DNA of 64,000 nt from an uncultured SAR116 cluster alpha proteobacterium (GTDB taxonomy: Bacteria > Pseudomonadota > Alphaproteobacteria > Puniceispirillales > Marisalimonadaceae): NCBI GenBank assembly GCA_902517815.1, contig CABYED010000001.1:186001-250000 (forward strand), read 5' to 3'. The position numbers were made by a program, and so were the translations under genes. Below the pieces are notes generated by a model that had not been told where the DNA came from, made no database searches, and was given only the letters and a program-made list of their open reading frames with translations. This document shows positions 40,304 to 48,942 of this stretch, one piece after another (the first letter of the stretch is position 1; every line of letters begins with the position of its first letter).

Positions 40304-41725
40304 ATGTCAAGGCCATGTGATCTAGATGCTATAGAAGCAAGAAGGTTAATTGGAAACAAAAAACTTTCACCATTAGAGCTAACAAAGAGTTGTATTGAGC
40401 AAATAGAAAAATTAAACCCTTCTATAAATGCAGTTGTAGCAATTAATAATGCAGATGTTCTAAAACAGGCAAAAAAAGCTGAAGATGATGTAATGTCTGG
40501 ATCAGAACTAGGTTTACTTCATGGTTTACCCGTTGGCATAAAAGATTTAAATATTGTCAAAAATCTCCGCTCAACATCTGGGTCTAAAATCTATGAAAAT
40601 AGAATTCCTGAAAGTGATGACACTATAGTTGAGGATATAAGAAGTGAAGGTGCAATAATTTTTTGTAAGACAAACACACCAGAATTTGGTGCAGGTGGTA
40701 ATACAAAAAATTTTGTTTATGGTGCTACTTCTAATCCATTTGATCTAACAAAAACTCCTGCAGGTTCTTCTGGTGGAAGCGCTGCAGCTTTAGCCTGCAA
40801 CATGATGCCATTGGCTAATGGTAGTGATTATGGAGGAAGCCTCAGGACCCCTGCTGGGTTTTGTGGTGTTAATGGTTTTAGACCTTCTCCGGGTTTGGTA
40901 CCAGCAACTGAAGCTGCTGTAGGTTTGAACCCTTTTTCAGTTCAAGGCCCAATGGGCAGAAGTGTGTCGGACACTTATTTACTATTACAAGCTCAAGCAA
41001 ATTTAAATAGAATGGATCCGTTCTCAAGTTTTGACAGTATTTCAATGCCGCAAGAATTGATTGGGGCAGACCTATCAAATATAAAAATGGCATACTCGGC
41101 TGATCTTGGATGTGCTCCAGTAGACAATGAGATTAAATCAATTTTTCTTGATAAGGTAAGTACTTTTAAAAGTAATTTTCGAAAGTCAGAGCAAGCTGAA
41201 CCAAATTTTTTAGATGTGCATAATTGCTTTGAAGTCATAAGAGGATTTAACTATGTTGCATCACATAAAGAAAGATTTGATAATTCAAAAGATTTGTTGG
41301 GGCCAAATGTAATTGATAATGTTGAAAGAGGATTAAAGTACTCTCTTTCAGATGTATCATGGGCTCATGTAATGCAAACAAAAATTTACAGAAACTTTCG
41401 TAATTTTTTTAATGAATATGACGTTCTGATTTGTCCTGCTGCATCAGTTTCTCCATATCCGCATGAACAATTATTTGTTGATGAAATTAATGGAGAGAAA
41501 ATGCCAACTTATATGAGGTGGTTATCACTTAGCTATGCAACCACAATGGCAATCCCTTGTGTTTGGGCATTGCCATGTGGATTAGATCATCAACAAATGC
41601 CCTTCGGTATTCAATTAATTGCGCCCGCTGGAAAAGATATAGATTTATCTGAGATTGCAAAAAGTTTGGAATCAATTTTAATTAAAAATGAAGCTACTAA
41701 AAGGCCAGTTCCACAAATAGTTTAA
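40304..41725 (+). CDS. Amidase-signature family amidohydrolase
   Basis: 473 residues from the ATG at 40304, chosen for the AAGAGGAG 7 bases upstream; a GTG at 40274 is less likely. The triad is visible: K80 (LPVGIKDLN), the cis-serine in AGSSGGSAA (155-156) and the nucleophile S179 in GSDYGGSLR. It hydrolyses an unknown amide or carbamoyl bond. It is only distantly similar to the amidase at 27302-28591. It starts the accessory region that follows irr and is 9 bases before the MBL gene. Confidence 0.88.
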   Translation: MSRPCDLDAIEARRLIGNKKLSPLELTKSCIEQIEKLNPSINAVVAINNADVLKQAKKAEDDVMSGSELGLLHGLPVGIKDLNIVKNLRSTSGSKIYENRIPESDDTIVEDIRSEGAIIFCKTNTPEFGAGGNTKNFVYGATSNPFDLTKTPAGSSGGSAAALACNMMPLANGSDYGGSLRTPAGFCGVNGFRPSPGLVPATEAAVGLNPFSVQGPMGRSVSDTYLLLQAQANLNRMDPFSSFDSISMPQELIGADLSNIKMAYSADLGCAPVDNEIKSIFLDKVSTFKSNFRKSEQAEPNFLDVHNCFEVIRGFNYVASHKERFDNSKDLLGPNVIDNVERGLKYSLSDVSWAHVMQTKIYRNFRNFFNEYDVLICPAASVSPYPHEQLFVDEINGEKMPTYMRWLSLSYATTMAIPCVWALPCGLDHQQMPFGIQLIAPAGKDIDLSEIAKSLESILIKNEATKRPVPQIV

Positions 41726-41734
41726 GGTTTAAAA

Positions 41735-42628
41735 ATGATTGAGACAAGATTAGATAAAAATTTCAAAATTAAAGGTTTTTTTGATAAGGAAACATCCACT
41801 ATCAGTTATGTCGTTTATGACATGATCTCAAAAAAATGCGCCGTTATAGATAGTGTTTTAGATTTTGATTTTTCATCAGGTACAATAGATTATCATAATG
41901 CAGAAAAAATTATTTCTTTTATAGAAAAGATGAAATTAGATCTTGAGTGGCTTATCGAAACACACGTTCACGCAGATCACTTGTCTGCATCTCCCTATAT
42001 CCAGAAAAAACTAGGTGGAAAAATTGGTATATCTGAAAAAATCTCCGATATACAAAATATTTTTGGTAAAACATTTAATGCTGGGACTGAATTTCAAAGG
42101 GATGGTAGTCAGTTTGATAGATTGTTTAAAGATAATGATGAATACAAAATTGGAAGTATAAAATGTAAAGTAATCAATACTCCAGGCCATACACCAGCTT
42201 GTACCGCACATGTGATTGGAAATTCTATTTTTGTAGGAGACACCTTATTTATGCCAGATCTTGGTAGTGCCAGAGCAGATTTTCCTGGTGGAGACGCTCG
42301 TGAACTTTATAGATCGATTCAAAAAATATTGAGCTATCCAGACGATACCTTAATTTTTGTTTGCCATGATTATCCACCGACTTCACGAAAAGTAGAGTGG
42401 GTTACAACGGTGGGTGAGCAGAAAAAAAAGAATATTCATGTAAAGACTTCAATTGGAGAAGATGAGTTTGTTAAAGTAAGAGAGGCAAGGGATAAAACAT
42501 TAAATATGCCTAAACTCATAATACCGTCAATTCAAGTAAATATGAGAGCGGGTAATCTACCACCCGCAGAGGACAGTGGGGATGTTTTTATCAAGGTGCC
42601 AATTAATAGCATGAAAAATTTAGTCTAA
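41735..42628 (+). CDS. MBL-fold metallo-hydrolase (ETHE1/persulfide-dioxygenase-like)
   Basis: 297 residues. Metal-binding motif ETHVHADHLSA near residue 75, then NTPGHTPACTAHVI near 150, FVGDTLFMPDLGSARADFPGGD, and VCHDYPP near 210. The order and spacing resemble ETHE1-type persulfide dioxygenases and glyoxalase II relatives. It could oxidise glutathione persulfide or hydrolyse a thioester. It follows the amidase by 9 bases and its end overlaps the convergent aminotransferase gene by 9 bases. Confidence 0.8.
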   Translation: MIETRLDKNFKIKGFFDKETSTISYVVYDMISKKCAVIDSVLDFDFSSGTIDYHNAEKIISFIEKMKLDLEWLIETHVHADHLSASPYIQKKLGGKIGISEKISDIQNIFGKTFNAGTEFQRDGSQFDRLFKDNDEYKIGSIKCKVINTPGHTPACTAHVIGNSIFVGDTLFMPDLGSARADFPGGDARELYRSIQKILSYPDDTLIFVCHDYPPTSRKVEWVTTVGEQKKKNIHVKTSIGEDEFVKVREARDKTLNMPKLIIPSIQVNMRAGNLPPAEDSGDVFIKVPINSMKNLV

Positions 42629-43933
42629 TTCTTTTAAAACAGATTGAACAATTTCAAAAATTTTGTCTATATCATGATTTTCTGCAATTAAAGGGGGAGA
42701 AAATGCAAGTGTATCTCCTGTCACTCTTAGCATTAAACCCTTATGCCAAGCTTTTTTCATAGCTTCATATCCTCTAGCGCCTACAGCTCCTGGCCTTGGA
42801 GCAACTTCTATTGCAGCTACTAAACCTAAATTTCTTATATCAATTACATTTTTGTCATTTTTAAGCTGGTGAACGATATTCTCTAAATATTTAGCTGTTT
42901 TACCAGCCTTGTTGAACAAGTCCTCATCTCTATAAATATCTAGTGCAGCAAGACCAGCGGCAGATGCAATAGGATGTCCTGAATATGTATATCCATGAAA
43001 AAGTTCTATGGGCATATCTGCTTCGTCCATCATGGTATCATATATCTCCTTAGACACTACAGCAGCACCCATAGGAATAATTCCATTAGTGATTGCCTTC
43101 GCACACGAAATAATATCAGGAGTAACACCAAAATACTCAGAAGCTGTTGCTTTTCCTATGCGCCCAAAACCAGTTATAACTTCATCAAAAATTAATAAAA
43201 TGTCGTGTTTATCACATATTTCTCTTAGTCTTTTTAAATAATTTTTTGGGGGCGGTAAAACCCCTGTAGAACCTGCTACAGGCTCTACAATCACAGAAGC
43301 AATGTTGGATGCATCATGAAGTGCAATAATGTCTTCTAATGTATCTGCCAAATAATCACCATGTTCAGGTGAACCTTTAGAAAATCTATTCTTTTCTGGA
43401 AGAAATGTATGAGATATATGATCTACGCCCGTTAGTAATGATCCAAAATATTGTCTGTTTCTTGGCATTCCACCAACTGAAATTCCACCAAATCCGACAC
43501 CATGGTAGCCTCTTTCACGACCAATTAATCTTGTCTTAGTTCCTTTACCTCTAGCACGATGATAAGCTAAAGCTATTTTAAGAGTACTATCAACAGCTTC
43601 AGAACCAGAATTTGTAAAAAAAACATGGTCTAAACCTTTTGGAAATATATCAGCGACACGACTTGCAAGTTCAAAAGATTTTGGATGACCATATTGAAAA
43701 CTTGGAGCAAAATCCAAAGTTGCTGCTTGCTCAGAAATAGCAGATGTTATTTCTGGTCTATTATGTCCTGCATTAACACACCATAATCCGGCTGCACTAT
43801 CTAAAATATCTTGCCCAGTTTCACTTTTGTAATACATACCATCAGCTGCAACAACCATTCTGGGATCTTTCTTGAAATCCCTATTAGCCGTAAATGGCAT
43901 CCAGTAAGATTCTAAATTATTTAATCTTTTCAT
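42620..43933 (-). CDS. Class III PLP aminotransferase (omega-amino acid:pyruvate type)
   Basis: 437 residues, fold type I class III. The PLP lysine K279 is in SCAKAITNGIIPMGA, with D250-E251 in LLIFDEVITGFGRIG, GSEAVDSTLKIA near 110 and the C-terminal LMLRVTGDTLAFSPPLI. The pattern fits omega-amino acid:pyruvate (beta-alanine) aminotransferases. It is the last gene of a minus-strand set with a CaiB-like CoA-transferase and an AraD1-like dehydratase, 88 bases after the former. The amino donor is unknown. Confidence 0.88.
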   Translation of the reverse strand: MKRLNNLESYWMPFTANRDFKKDPRMVVAADGMYYKSETGQDILDSAAGLWCVNAGHNRPEITSAISEQAATLDFAPSFQYGHPKSFELASRVADIFPKGLDHVFFTNSGSEAVDSTLKIALAYHRARGKGTKTRLIGRERGYHGVGFGGISVGGMPRNRQYFGSLLTGVDHISHTFLPEKNRFSKGSPEHGDYLADTLEDIIALHDASNIASVIVEPVAGSTGVLPPPKNYLKRLREICDKHDILLIFDEVITGFGRIGKATASEYFGVTPDIISCAKAITNGIIPMGAAVVSKEIYDTMMDEADMPIELFHGYTYSGHPIASAAGLAALDIYRDEDLFNKAGKTAKYLENIVHQLKNDKNVIDIRNLGLVAAIEVAPRPGAVGARGYEAMKKAWHKGLMLRVTGDTLAFSPPLIAENHDIDKIFEIVQSVLKELD

Positions 43934-44021
43934 TATAAATCTCCGAGAGCTAAATCTTACAACTCGCTATTTAACTATTTTGACAACATGTATTAATAAC
44001 GTCAAGTTAATGATTTTTTAA

Positions 44022-45149
44022 TTAGAAAAATTGATCATTAATATCTCCAAGACTTGGAGCAGAGGCTCTTTTTTGGTCTTTTCTAAATTGCATATCTATA
44101 GGTATGGGAAGAGCAGGAATTTCTTCACCTAAATTATTTATGATTTTGTTTTCAAAAATCTTTCTGACTTTGAAGTGGTTATCATTGATCGCTTCTTCAA
44201 TTGATTTAACAATTGAGCAGCAACAATCTGCTTTGTTAAATACATCAAGCCAATAATTTTTTTCTTTTTGTCCAATAATTTTTCTAATTTCTTGAATGAC
44301 CTTTTCTTGATCATTCTGCATTTTAATAAATTTTTTTGGGAGTTCTATTGCCTCACAAAACTTATTCCAAAATCTATCCTCTAAAGGCGCTGCAGCCACA
44401 TAACTTCCATCACTTGTTTTGTAGATATTATATCTAGGAGAACCTCCTGATAAAACTCCATCACTATTACCTGGCCATTTGTTATGGGCAAACCCTGAAC
44501 CTAAACCCCAAAACATAAAAGGAAAAAGATTTTCTGTCATAGATAGATCTATATATGAGCCTTCTTTATTTAAGTCCCTTTTTCTTAATGCTAATAAGAT
44601 ATTAATTACAGCCGGATAAGATCCGCCCGCTATGTCTGCTACAAGTGCTGGCGGTACGACGGTATCATTTTCTCTACCCATGCTTATACTCAGAAGACCT
44701 GCATTACCTATATAGTTAAGATCATGGCCAGCAACCATACTCTTTGGTCCATATTGACCATAACCTGTGATAGAGACGTAAATTATTTCTTGGTTAATTT
44801 TTTTTATACTTTCGTAATCTAATCCGAGTCTTTTCATTACGCCAGGCCTGAATTGTTCAATTATAATGTCAGCTTCTTTTAAAATTGGTATCAAGATTTT
44901 AAGATTTTTAGGATCTTTTAAATCAAGTGATAAACTTTTTTTACCTCTATTAAGCAAAGAAAAAGATACACTTTGTTCACCCCATTGAGGATTAGACAAT
45001 CTTATTTCATCACCAACACCAGGTTTTTCAATCTTAATTACCTCTGCTCCTGTTTCTGATAGGAACAAGCTTGCAAGTGGTCCAGGTAAGAGAGTTGAAA
45101 AATCTATTACTTTTATGCCCTCTAAGGATCCTTTTAATACTTCTTTCAT
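44022..45149 (-). CDS. CaiB/BaiF (family III) CoA-transferase or alpha-methylacyl-CoA racemase
   Basis: 375 residues. The N-terminus GIKVIDFSTLLPGPLASLFLSETGAEVIKIEKP and the block RGKKSLSLDLKDP are typical, and AGHDLNYIGNAGLLS with ADIAGGSYPAV marks the racemase (AMACR-like) branch. It may epimerise or activate a branched acyl-CoA. It lies 21 bases after the AraD1-like gene. Members of this family are hard to assign to a substrate from sequence alone. Confidence 0.85.
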   Translation of the reverse strand: MKEVLKGSLEGIKVIDFSTLLPGPLASLFLSETGAEVIKIEKPGVGDEIRLSNPQWGEQSVSFSLLNRGKKSLSLDLKDPKNLKILIPILKEADIIIEQFRPGVMKRLGLDYESIKKINQEIIYVSITGYGQYGPKSMVAGHDLNYIGNAGLLSISMGRENDTVVPPALVADIAGGSYPAVINILLALRKRDLNKEGSYIDLSMTENLFPFMFWGLGSGFAHNKWPGNSDGVLSGGSPRYNIYKTSDGSYVAAAPLEDRFWNKFCEAIELPKKFIKMQNDQEKVIQEIRKIIGQKEKNYWLDVFNKADCCCSIVKSIEEAINDNHFKVRKIFENKIINNLGEEIPALPIPIDMQFRKDQKRASAPSLGDINDQFF

Positions 45150-45170
45150 AATGAATTCCTAAAATTTAAT

Positions 45171-46304
45171 TTATATCAAACCTCTTTGACTTAAATTTTT
45201 AATCATTGAAGATATGCCAAACTCCCACTGTGGACAAGCTGTGGATAAATTCACATAATTTACTAATTCGCCCAAATTAGGCTCCGAAATAGTTACCTTA
45301 TCACCAATTTTATGAGTAAATCCCTCACCTACGACGTCTCTATCTTCAGTTGGGGCAAATAAGGTTCCTAAAAATAACATAAAACCATCTGGATATTGAT
45401 GATGTCTTCCAATTGTTTGATTTACCAAATCTTCTGGATCCCTGCTTATTTCTGACATAGAGCTTGAACCATTTAATATATATCCTTCTTGGCCTTCAAC
45501 TTTTAAAGTAATATGAGCTGATTTCATATCATCTAGTGAATAAGTATCATCAAAAATTCTTATAAAGGGTCCAATTGAACAAGAGGCGTTATTGTCTTTA
45601 GCTTTGCCCAAAAGAAGAGCCGAACGCCCTTCAACATCTCTTAAGTTAACATCGTTACCAAGAGTAGCTCCTTTGATTATGCCTTTGCTATTAACCGCTA
45701 AAACGATTTCTGGTTCAGGATTATTCCAATTTGAAATAGGATTTAGACCTACTTCTGACCCGAAACCAACTGATGATAAAGTCTGAGCTTTAGTAAAAAC
45801 TTCAGCATCTTTACCAATTCCAACCTCTAGGTATTGTGACCATAAACCTTCTTTAATAAGTGCATTTTTTACTTCAATAGCTTTTTCTGACCCAGGAATA
45901 ATATTTTGCAGACTGTCACCAATCAATCCACCAATATGATTTCTAAGACTCTCTGCTTTTTTAGGATCACCTGCTGCTCTTTCTTCAATAACTCTTTCAA
46001 CCATTGATTTAGCAAATGTTACACCGCATGCTTTAATTGCTTGAAAATCACAGGGAGCAAGTAGGTGATATTCTGAATTTTTTTTAAAGCTTAATTCAAA
46101 CAATTCTTCAACTGAAATTAATTTTATACCTTGAACGTTATTTAAATATTGTTTTATATTTTCTAATTCAAGCAAATCTCTTACAGTGGGGATCTCTTTA
46201 GATGTAATGTCATATACATTTCCATCTTTTATTCTAATTAAACATGGTCCATTTTTCAAATTGTCCCATATTCGTCCAATAAAACATCCCTTTGAGTAAT
46301 CCAT
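45171..46304 (-). CDS. FAH-superfamily dehydratase (AraD1-like)
   Basis: 377 residues. Predicted metal ligands are E197 and E199 (NPEPEIVLAVNSKG) and D218 (LGNDVNLRDVEGRSALLLGKAKDNN). The stretch GNDVNLRDVEGRS, the CSIGPFIR segment and the long N-terminal domain match the branch that dehydrates 2-keto-3-deoxy sugar acids, unlike the shorter FAH protein at 216-1073. It is the first gene of a three-gene minus-strand set, so a sugar acid or branched keto acid may be the substrate. Sure of the superfamily, less of the reaction. Confidence 0.78.
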   Translation of the reverse strand: MDYSKGCFIGRIWDNLKNGPCLIRIKDGNVYDITSKEIPTVRDLLELENIKQYLNNVQGIKLISVEELFELSFKKNSEYHLLAPCDFQAIKACGVTFAKSMVERVIEERAAGDPKKAESLRNHIGGLIGDSLQNIIPGSEKAIEVKNALIKEGLWSQYLEVGIGKDAEVFTKAQTLSSVGFGSEVGLNPISNWNNPEPEIVLAVNSKGIIKGATLGNDVNLRDVEGRSALLLGKAKDNNASCSIGPFIRIFDDTYSLDDMKSAHITLKVEGQEGYILNGSSSMSEISRDPEDLVNQTIGRHHQYPDGFMLFLGTLFAPTEDRDVVGEGFTHKIGDKVTISEPNLGELVNYVNLSTACPQWEFGISSMIKNLSQRGLI

Positions 46305-46408
46305 TCAGCTCTCCTTAAAAAACTACTGATGATAATATAAATGAAAATTTGAATATTTAAATTTAATTATATAGTGTTTAATTTTATTTACTTTTAAGAG
46401 GTGTTGTA

Positions 46409-46786
46409 ATGAGTGCTTTTTTTGAATTAAGAATTTATCAAATTGCTCCTGGAAAAATGAATGAATGGGTTTCGTTTATGGAGAAAACTATAATGCCTTT
46501 TCAAGTAGAAAAAGGTATGGTTATACATGGCAGTTTTGTAATGGACAGTTCAGACCAATTCGCTTTAGAGAATGGTGAACGTGTAATGAATTCTGAACAA
46601 AAAGGAAATACATATGTCTGGATTAGAAGATTTGAAAATCAAGATGAAAAAGTAAAACTTTACAAGGCTGTTTATGAAAGCAAAGAGTGGTTGGAAAATA
46701 TTGCTCCAACAGTCGCAAAACTTGTAGATAGAAATTCTATACTTGTTCAGAACTTAAGCTCCACTCCACTATCTGTAATGAAATAA
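46409..46786 (+). CDS. NIPSNAP family protein
   Basis: 125 residues with the dimeric alpha-beta-barrel NIPSNAP pattern: ELRIYQIAPGKMNEWVSFMEKTIMPFQVEKGM, then YVWIRRFENQDEKVKLYKAVYES. The biochemical function of bacterial members is not established. It is divergent from the AraD1-like gene and 13 bases before the GST gene, which points to a small detoxification or catabolic unit. Confidence 0.87.
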   Translation: MSAFFELRIYQIAPGKMNEWVSFMEKTIMPFQVEKGMVIHGSFVMDSSDQFALENGERVMNSEQKGNTYVWIRRFENQDEKVKLYKAVYESKEWLENIAPTVAKLVDRNSILVQNLSSTPLSVMK

Positions 46787-46799
46787 AAAGGATAAATTT

Positions 46800-47417
46800 T
46801 TGATACAATTATATGGTAGAAGAAATTCTATAAACGTCCAAAAGGTCTCATGGGCTCTTTGCGAACTAAATCTTGAATTTAAATGGCATGATGAGTATGG
46901 AAAGTTTGGAGAAGTTAACGTAGAAAATTATGAAAAAATAAATCCTCAACTTATCGTCCCAACTTTAGATCACAACGGATCTGTAATTAAGCAGTCAAAT
47001 GCGATTGTGAGATACTTATATAGAAAATATACAGATGTATATGAAATTTCTAAAGACGAAGATATTGCAATTGCTGAGTCATGGATGGAATTTCAAACAA
47101 CTGATTTGCAACTAAATATGACGCCGATATTTTGGGGATTAGTTAGAAATCCATCAGAAGATCGTGATCAAGAACTAATTGATAAAAATATTATTTTATT
47201 AAATGAAAAGTTTGAAATTTTTGATAAATTTTTAGAAGGTCATGAATATATTTTAAATAATAAATTTGGTATGTCAGATATTATAATGGGAGCTGCTTCT
47301 TATAGATACCTTTCTTTACCTATTGAACGCCCAAATCTTTTAAACTTAAAAAGTTGGTATGATAAAATAAGCAACCGTGATTGTTTTAAAAAAAATATTC
47401 TTGGTACTTTTGGATAA
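46800..47417 (+). CDS. Glutathione S-transferase family protein
   Basis: 205 residues from a TTG preceded by AAAAGGAT. The thioredoxin-fold half begins IQLYGRRNSINVQKVSWALCELNLEF and contains LIVPTLDHNGSVIKQSNAIVRYL (cis-Pro and SNAI ligand segment); the helical half ends KSWYDKI. It probably conjugates glutathione to, or isomerises, a small electrophile, possibly a ring-cleavage product. It sits between NIPSNAP and sixA. Confidence 0.9.
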   Translation: MIQLYGRRNSINVQKVSWALCELNLEFKWHDEYGKFGEVNVENYEKINPQLIVPTLDHNGSVIKQSNAIVRYLYRKYTDVYEISKDEDIAIAESWMEFQTTDLQLNMTPIFWGLVRNPSEDRDQELIDKNIILLNEKFEIFDKFLEGHEYILNNKFGMSDIIMGAASYRYLSLPIERPNLLNLKSWYDKISNRDCFKKNILGTFG

Positions 47418-47431
47418 AATTATATTCATAT

Positions 47432-47935
47432 ATGTCTAAATTAATTTTAATACGTCATGCTAAATCTGATTGGAGTGGTAATGTTAATGATCTTCAAAGG
47501 GGTTTGAATAAAAGAGGTTATAATTCTTGTAGAGTTATTTCTAAGGAACTAAAAAAAAGAATAAATAAACCAAATTTGTTTTTAATCTCACCTGCATTAA
47601 GAGCAAAATTAACTTACGAAAATATCTTTTTAAATTGGGATGATAAAGATAATAATTTATTCGTTGAAGAAGATTTATATCACGCATCAATAGAACAGAT
47701 TGAAAAAAAATTAGCTTCCAAAGTGCTTGGATTTAGTACTGTGGTTATAATAGGTCATAATCCAATTTTAAATTTATTAATGTATGAACTAACAACTAAA
47801 GGTCATAATAAATTACCAACTAATTTAGTTACTTGTGGTGTTGTTGTGATAGAATATTCTAAAAATAATTTTAAAACACCAGTTTTTACAAACGGGGAAG
47901 TTGTCGATTATTTTTTTCCTAGAATGTATATGTAG
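47432..47935 (+). CDS. sixA: Phosphohistidine phosphatase SixA-like
   Basis: 167 residues of the histidine phosphatase superfamily. The catalytic RHA motif is in KLILIRHAKSDW and the second His in VVIIGHNPILNLL; the C-terminus is VDYFFPRM. SixA removes phosphate from phosphohistidine, for example on phosphotransfer proteins. It lies 14 bases after the GST gene. A decayed copy of its C-terminal part is at 55106-55291. Confidence 0.87.
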   Translation: MSKLILIRHAKSDWSGNVNDLQRGLNKRGYNSCRVISKELKKRINKPNLFLISPALRAKLTYENIFLNWDDKDNNLFVEEDLYHASIEQIEKKLASKVLGFSTVVIIGHNPILNLLMYELTTKGHNKLPTNLVTCGVVVIEYSKNNFKTPVFTNGEVVDYFFPRMYM

Positions 47936-47943
47936 AATTTTAA

Positions 47944-47964
47944 ATCTTTATTCTTAATAAAGAT
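47944..47964 (+). terminator. Stem-loop after sixA
   Basis: Perfect 9-bp AT-rich stem ATCTTTATT (47944-47952) with AATAAAGAT (47956-47964), 3-base loop, followed by ATAATATTATTT. It is a plausible but weak terminator for the NIPSNAP-GST-sixA unit. Confidence 0.4.
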
Positions 47965-48042
47965 ATAATATTATTTCTCTTCTGCTAATTTTATATTAGA
48001 TTATTTATAGAAAAATTTTTTTAGTTGGAGGTAACAACTTCA

Positions 48043-48927
48043 ATGAAAGTTGGTTTCATTGGTTTAGGTAATATGGGCAAACCACTTGCTGAGAGGTTAC
48101 TAAGAAATAATGAACTTTTTGTTCACGATCTTGATCAAGAAAATTTAGAGTATTTTACAAATAGAGGGGCAACAGCATGCTCTACTCCCTCCGATCTAGC
48201 TTCAAACACATCTAGAATTTTTTTATGTTTGCCAACAAGTGCTATCGTAGAGAAAGTCATTAATGGTGAAAATGGCTTACTTACTACAGTTGCAAAGGAT
48301 TCTTTCATAATTGATATGACCACTGGAGAACCAGAAATCACAAGACAAATTTCTAAAACACTTTATTCAAAAAAAATTAATTTTATTGATGCTCCTGTAA
48401 GTGGAGGTCCAAAAGGGGCTAATCAAGGAAATATAGCGATAATGGTAGGTGGAACAGAAAGCCAATTCGCAAAAATAAAACCTTTAATGGACGATATAAG
48501 TTCAAATATTTTCTATGCAGGTAAAATAGGATCAGGACACTCAATTAAAGCTGGCAATAACTTACTTAATTTGATTTGTAGGATGGCAACTTTTGAAGTT
48601 ATCTCACTACTTGTTAAAGATGGTGTTGATCCAAAAAAAGCAGTTGAAATTATTCAAAAAAGCTCTGGTAGGAACTATGCTACTGAAATCACACTACCTG
48701 ATAATATTCTTTCTGGTAAAATGGTCCAAGGTTTTAGTACAGGCTTAATGAAAAAAGATGCGGGAGTAGCAACTAAAATAGCTGATTCAAATAACGTTGA
48801 AATTCCATTAGGAAAATTGTCTCAAGAACTTTTAAAAAATACTATCGATGAATTTGGTGAAAACGCTGATATGAGCAATGTTGCTCTTACCTATGAAAAA
48901 TTAACTGGCGCTAAAATCCGTCCATAA
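48043..48927 (+). CDS. 3-hydroxyisobutyrate dehydrogenase-family NAD(P) oxidoreductase
   Basis: 294 residues from the ATG at 48043; GGAGGT lies 10 bases upstream, inside a spurious TTG extension. The Rossmann motif GFIGLGNMGKPLAERLL, the DAPVSGGPKGANQGNIAIMVGG catalytic segment and the KAGNNLLN lysine are intact. Members oxidise 3-hydroxyisobutyrate, reduce tartronate semialdehyde or related beta-hydroxyacids. It is a single gene with its own AT-rich upstream region, next to the convergent monooxygenase gene. Confidence 0.9.
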   Translation: MKVGFIGLGNMGKPLAERLLRNNELFVHDLDQENLEYFTNRGATACSTPSDLASNTSRIFLCLPTSAIVEKVINGENGLLTTVAKDSFIIDMTTGEPEITRQISKTLYSKKINFIDAPVSGGPKGANQGNIAIMVGGTESQFAKIKPLMDDISSNIFYAGKIGSGHSIKAGNNLLNLICRMATFEVISLLVKDGVDPKKAVEIIQKSSGRNYATEITLPDNILSGKMVQGFSTGLMKKDAGVATKIADSNNVEIPLGKLSQELLKNTIDEFGENADMSNVALTYEKLTGAKIRP

Positions 48928-48942
48928 AATTTTATATTCTTA

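Noticed and set aside
43980-44004. TTGAC / GTCAA inverted repeat between the aminotransferase and CaiB genes
   Set aside because: Only 5-base arms with a long spacer; expected by chance.
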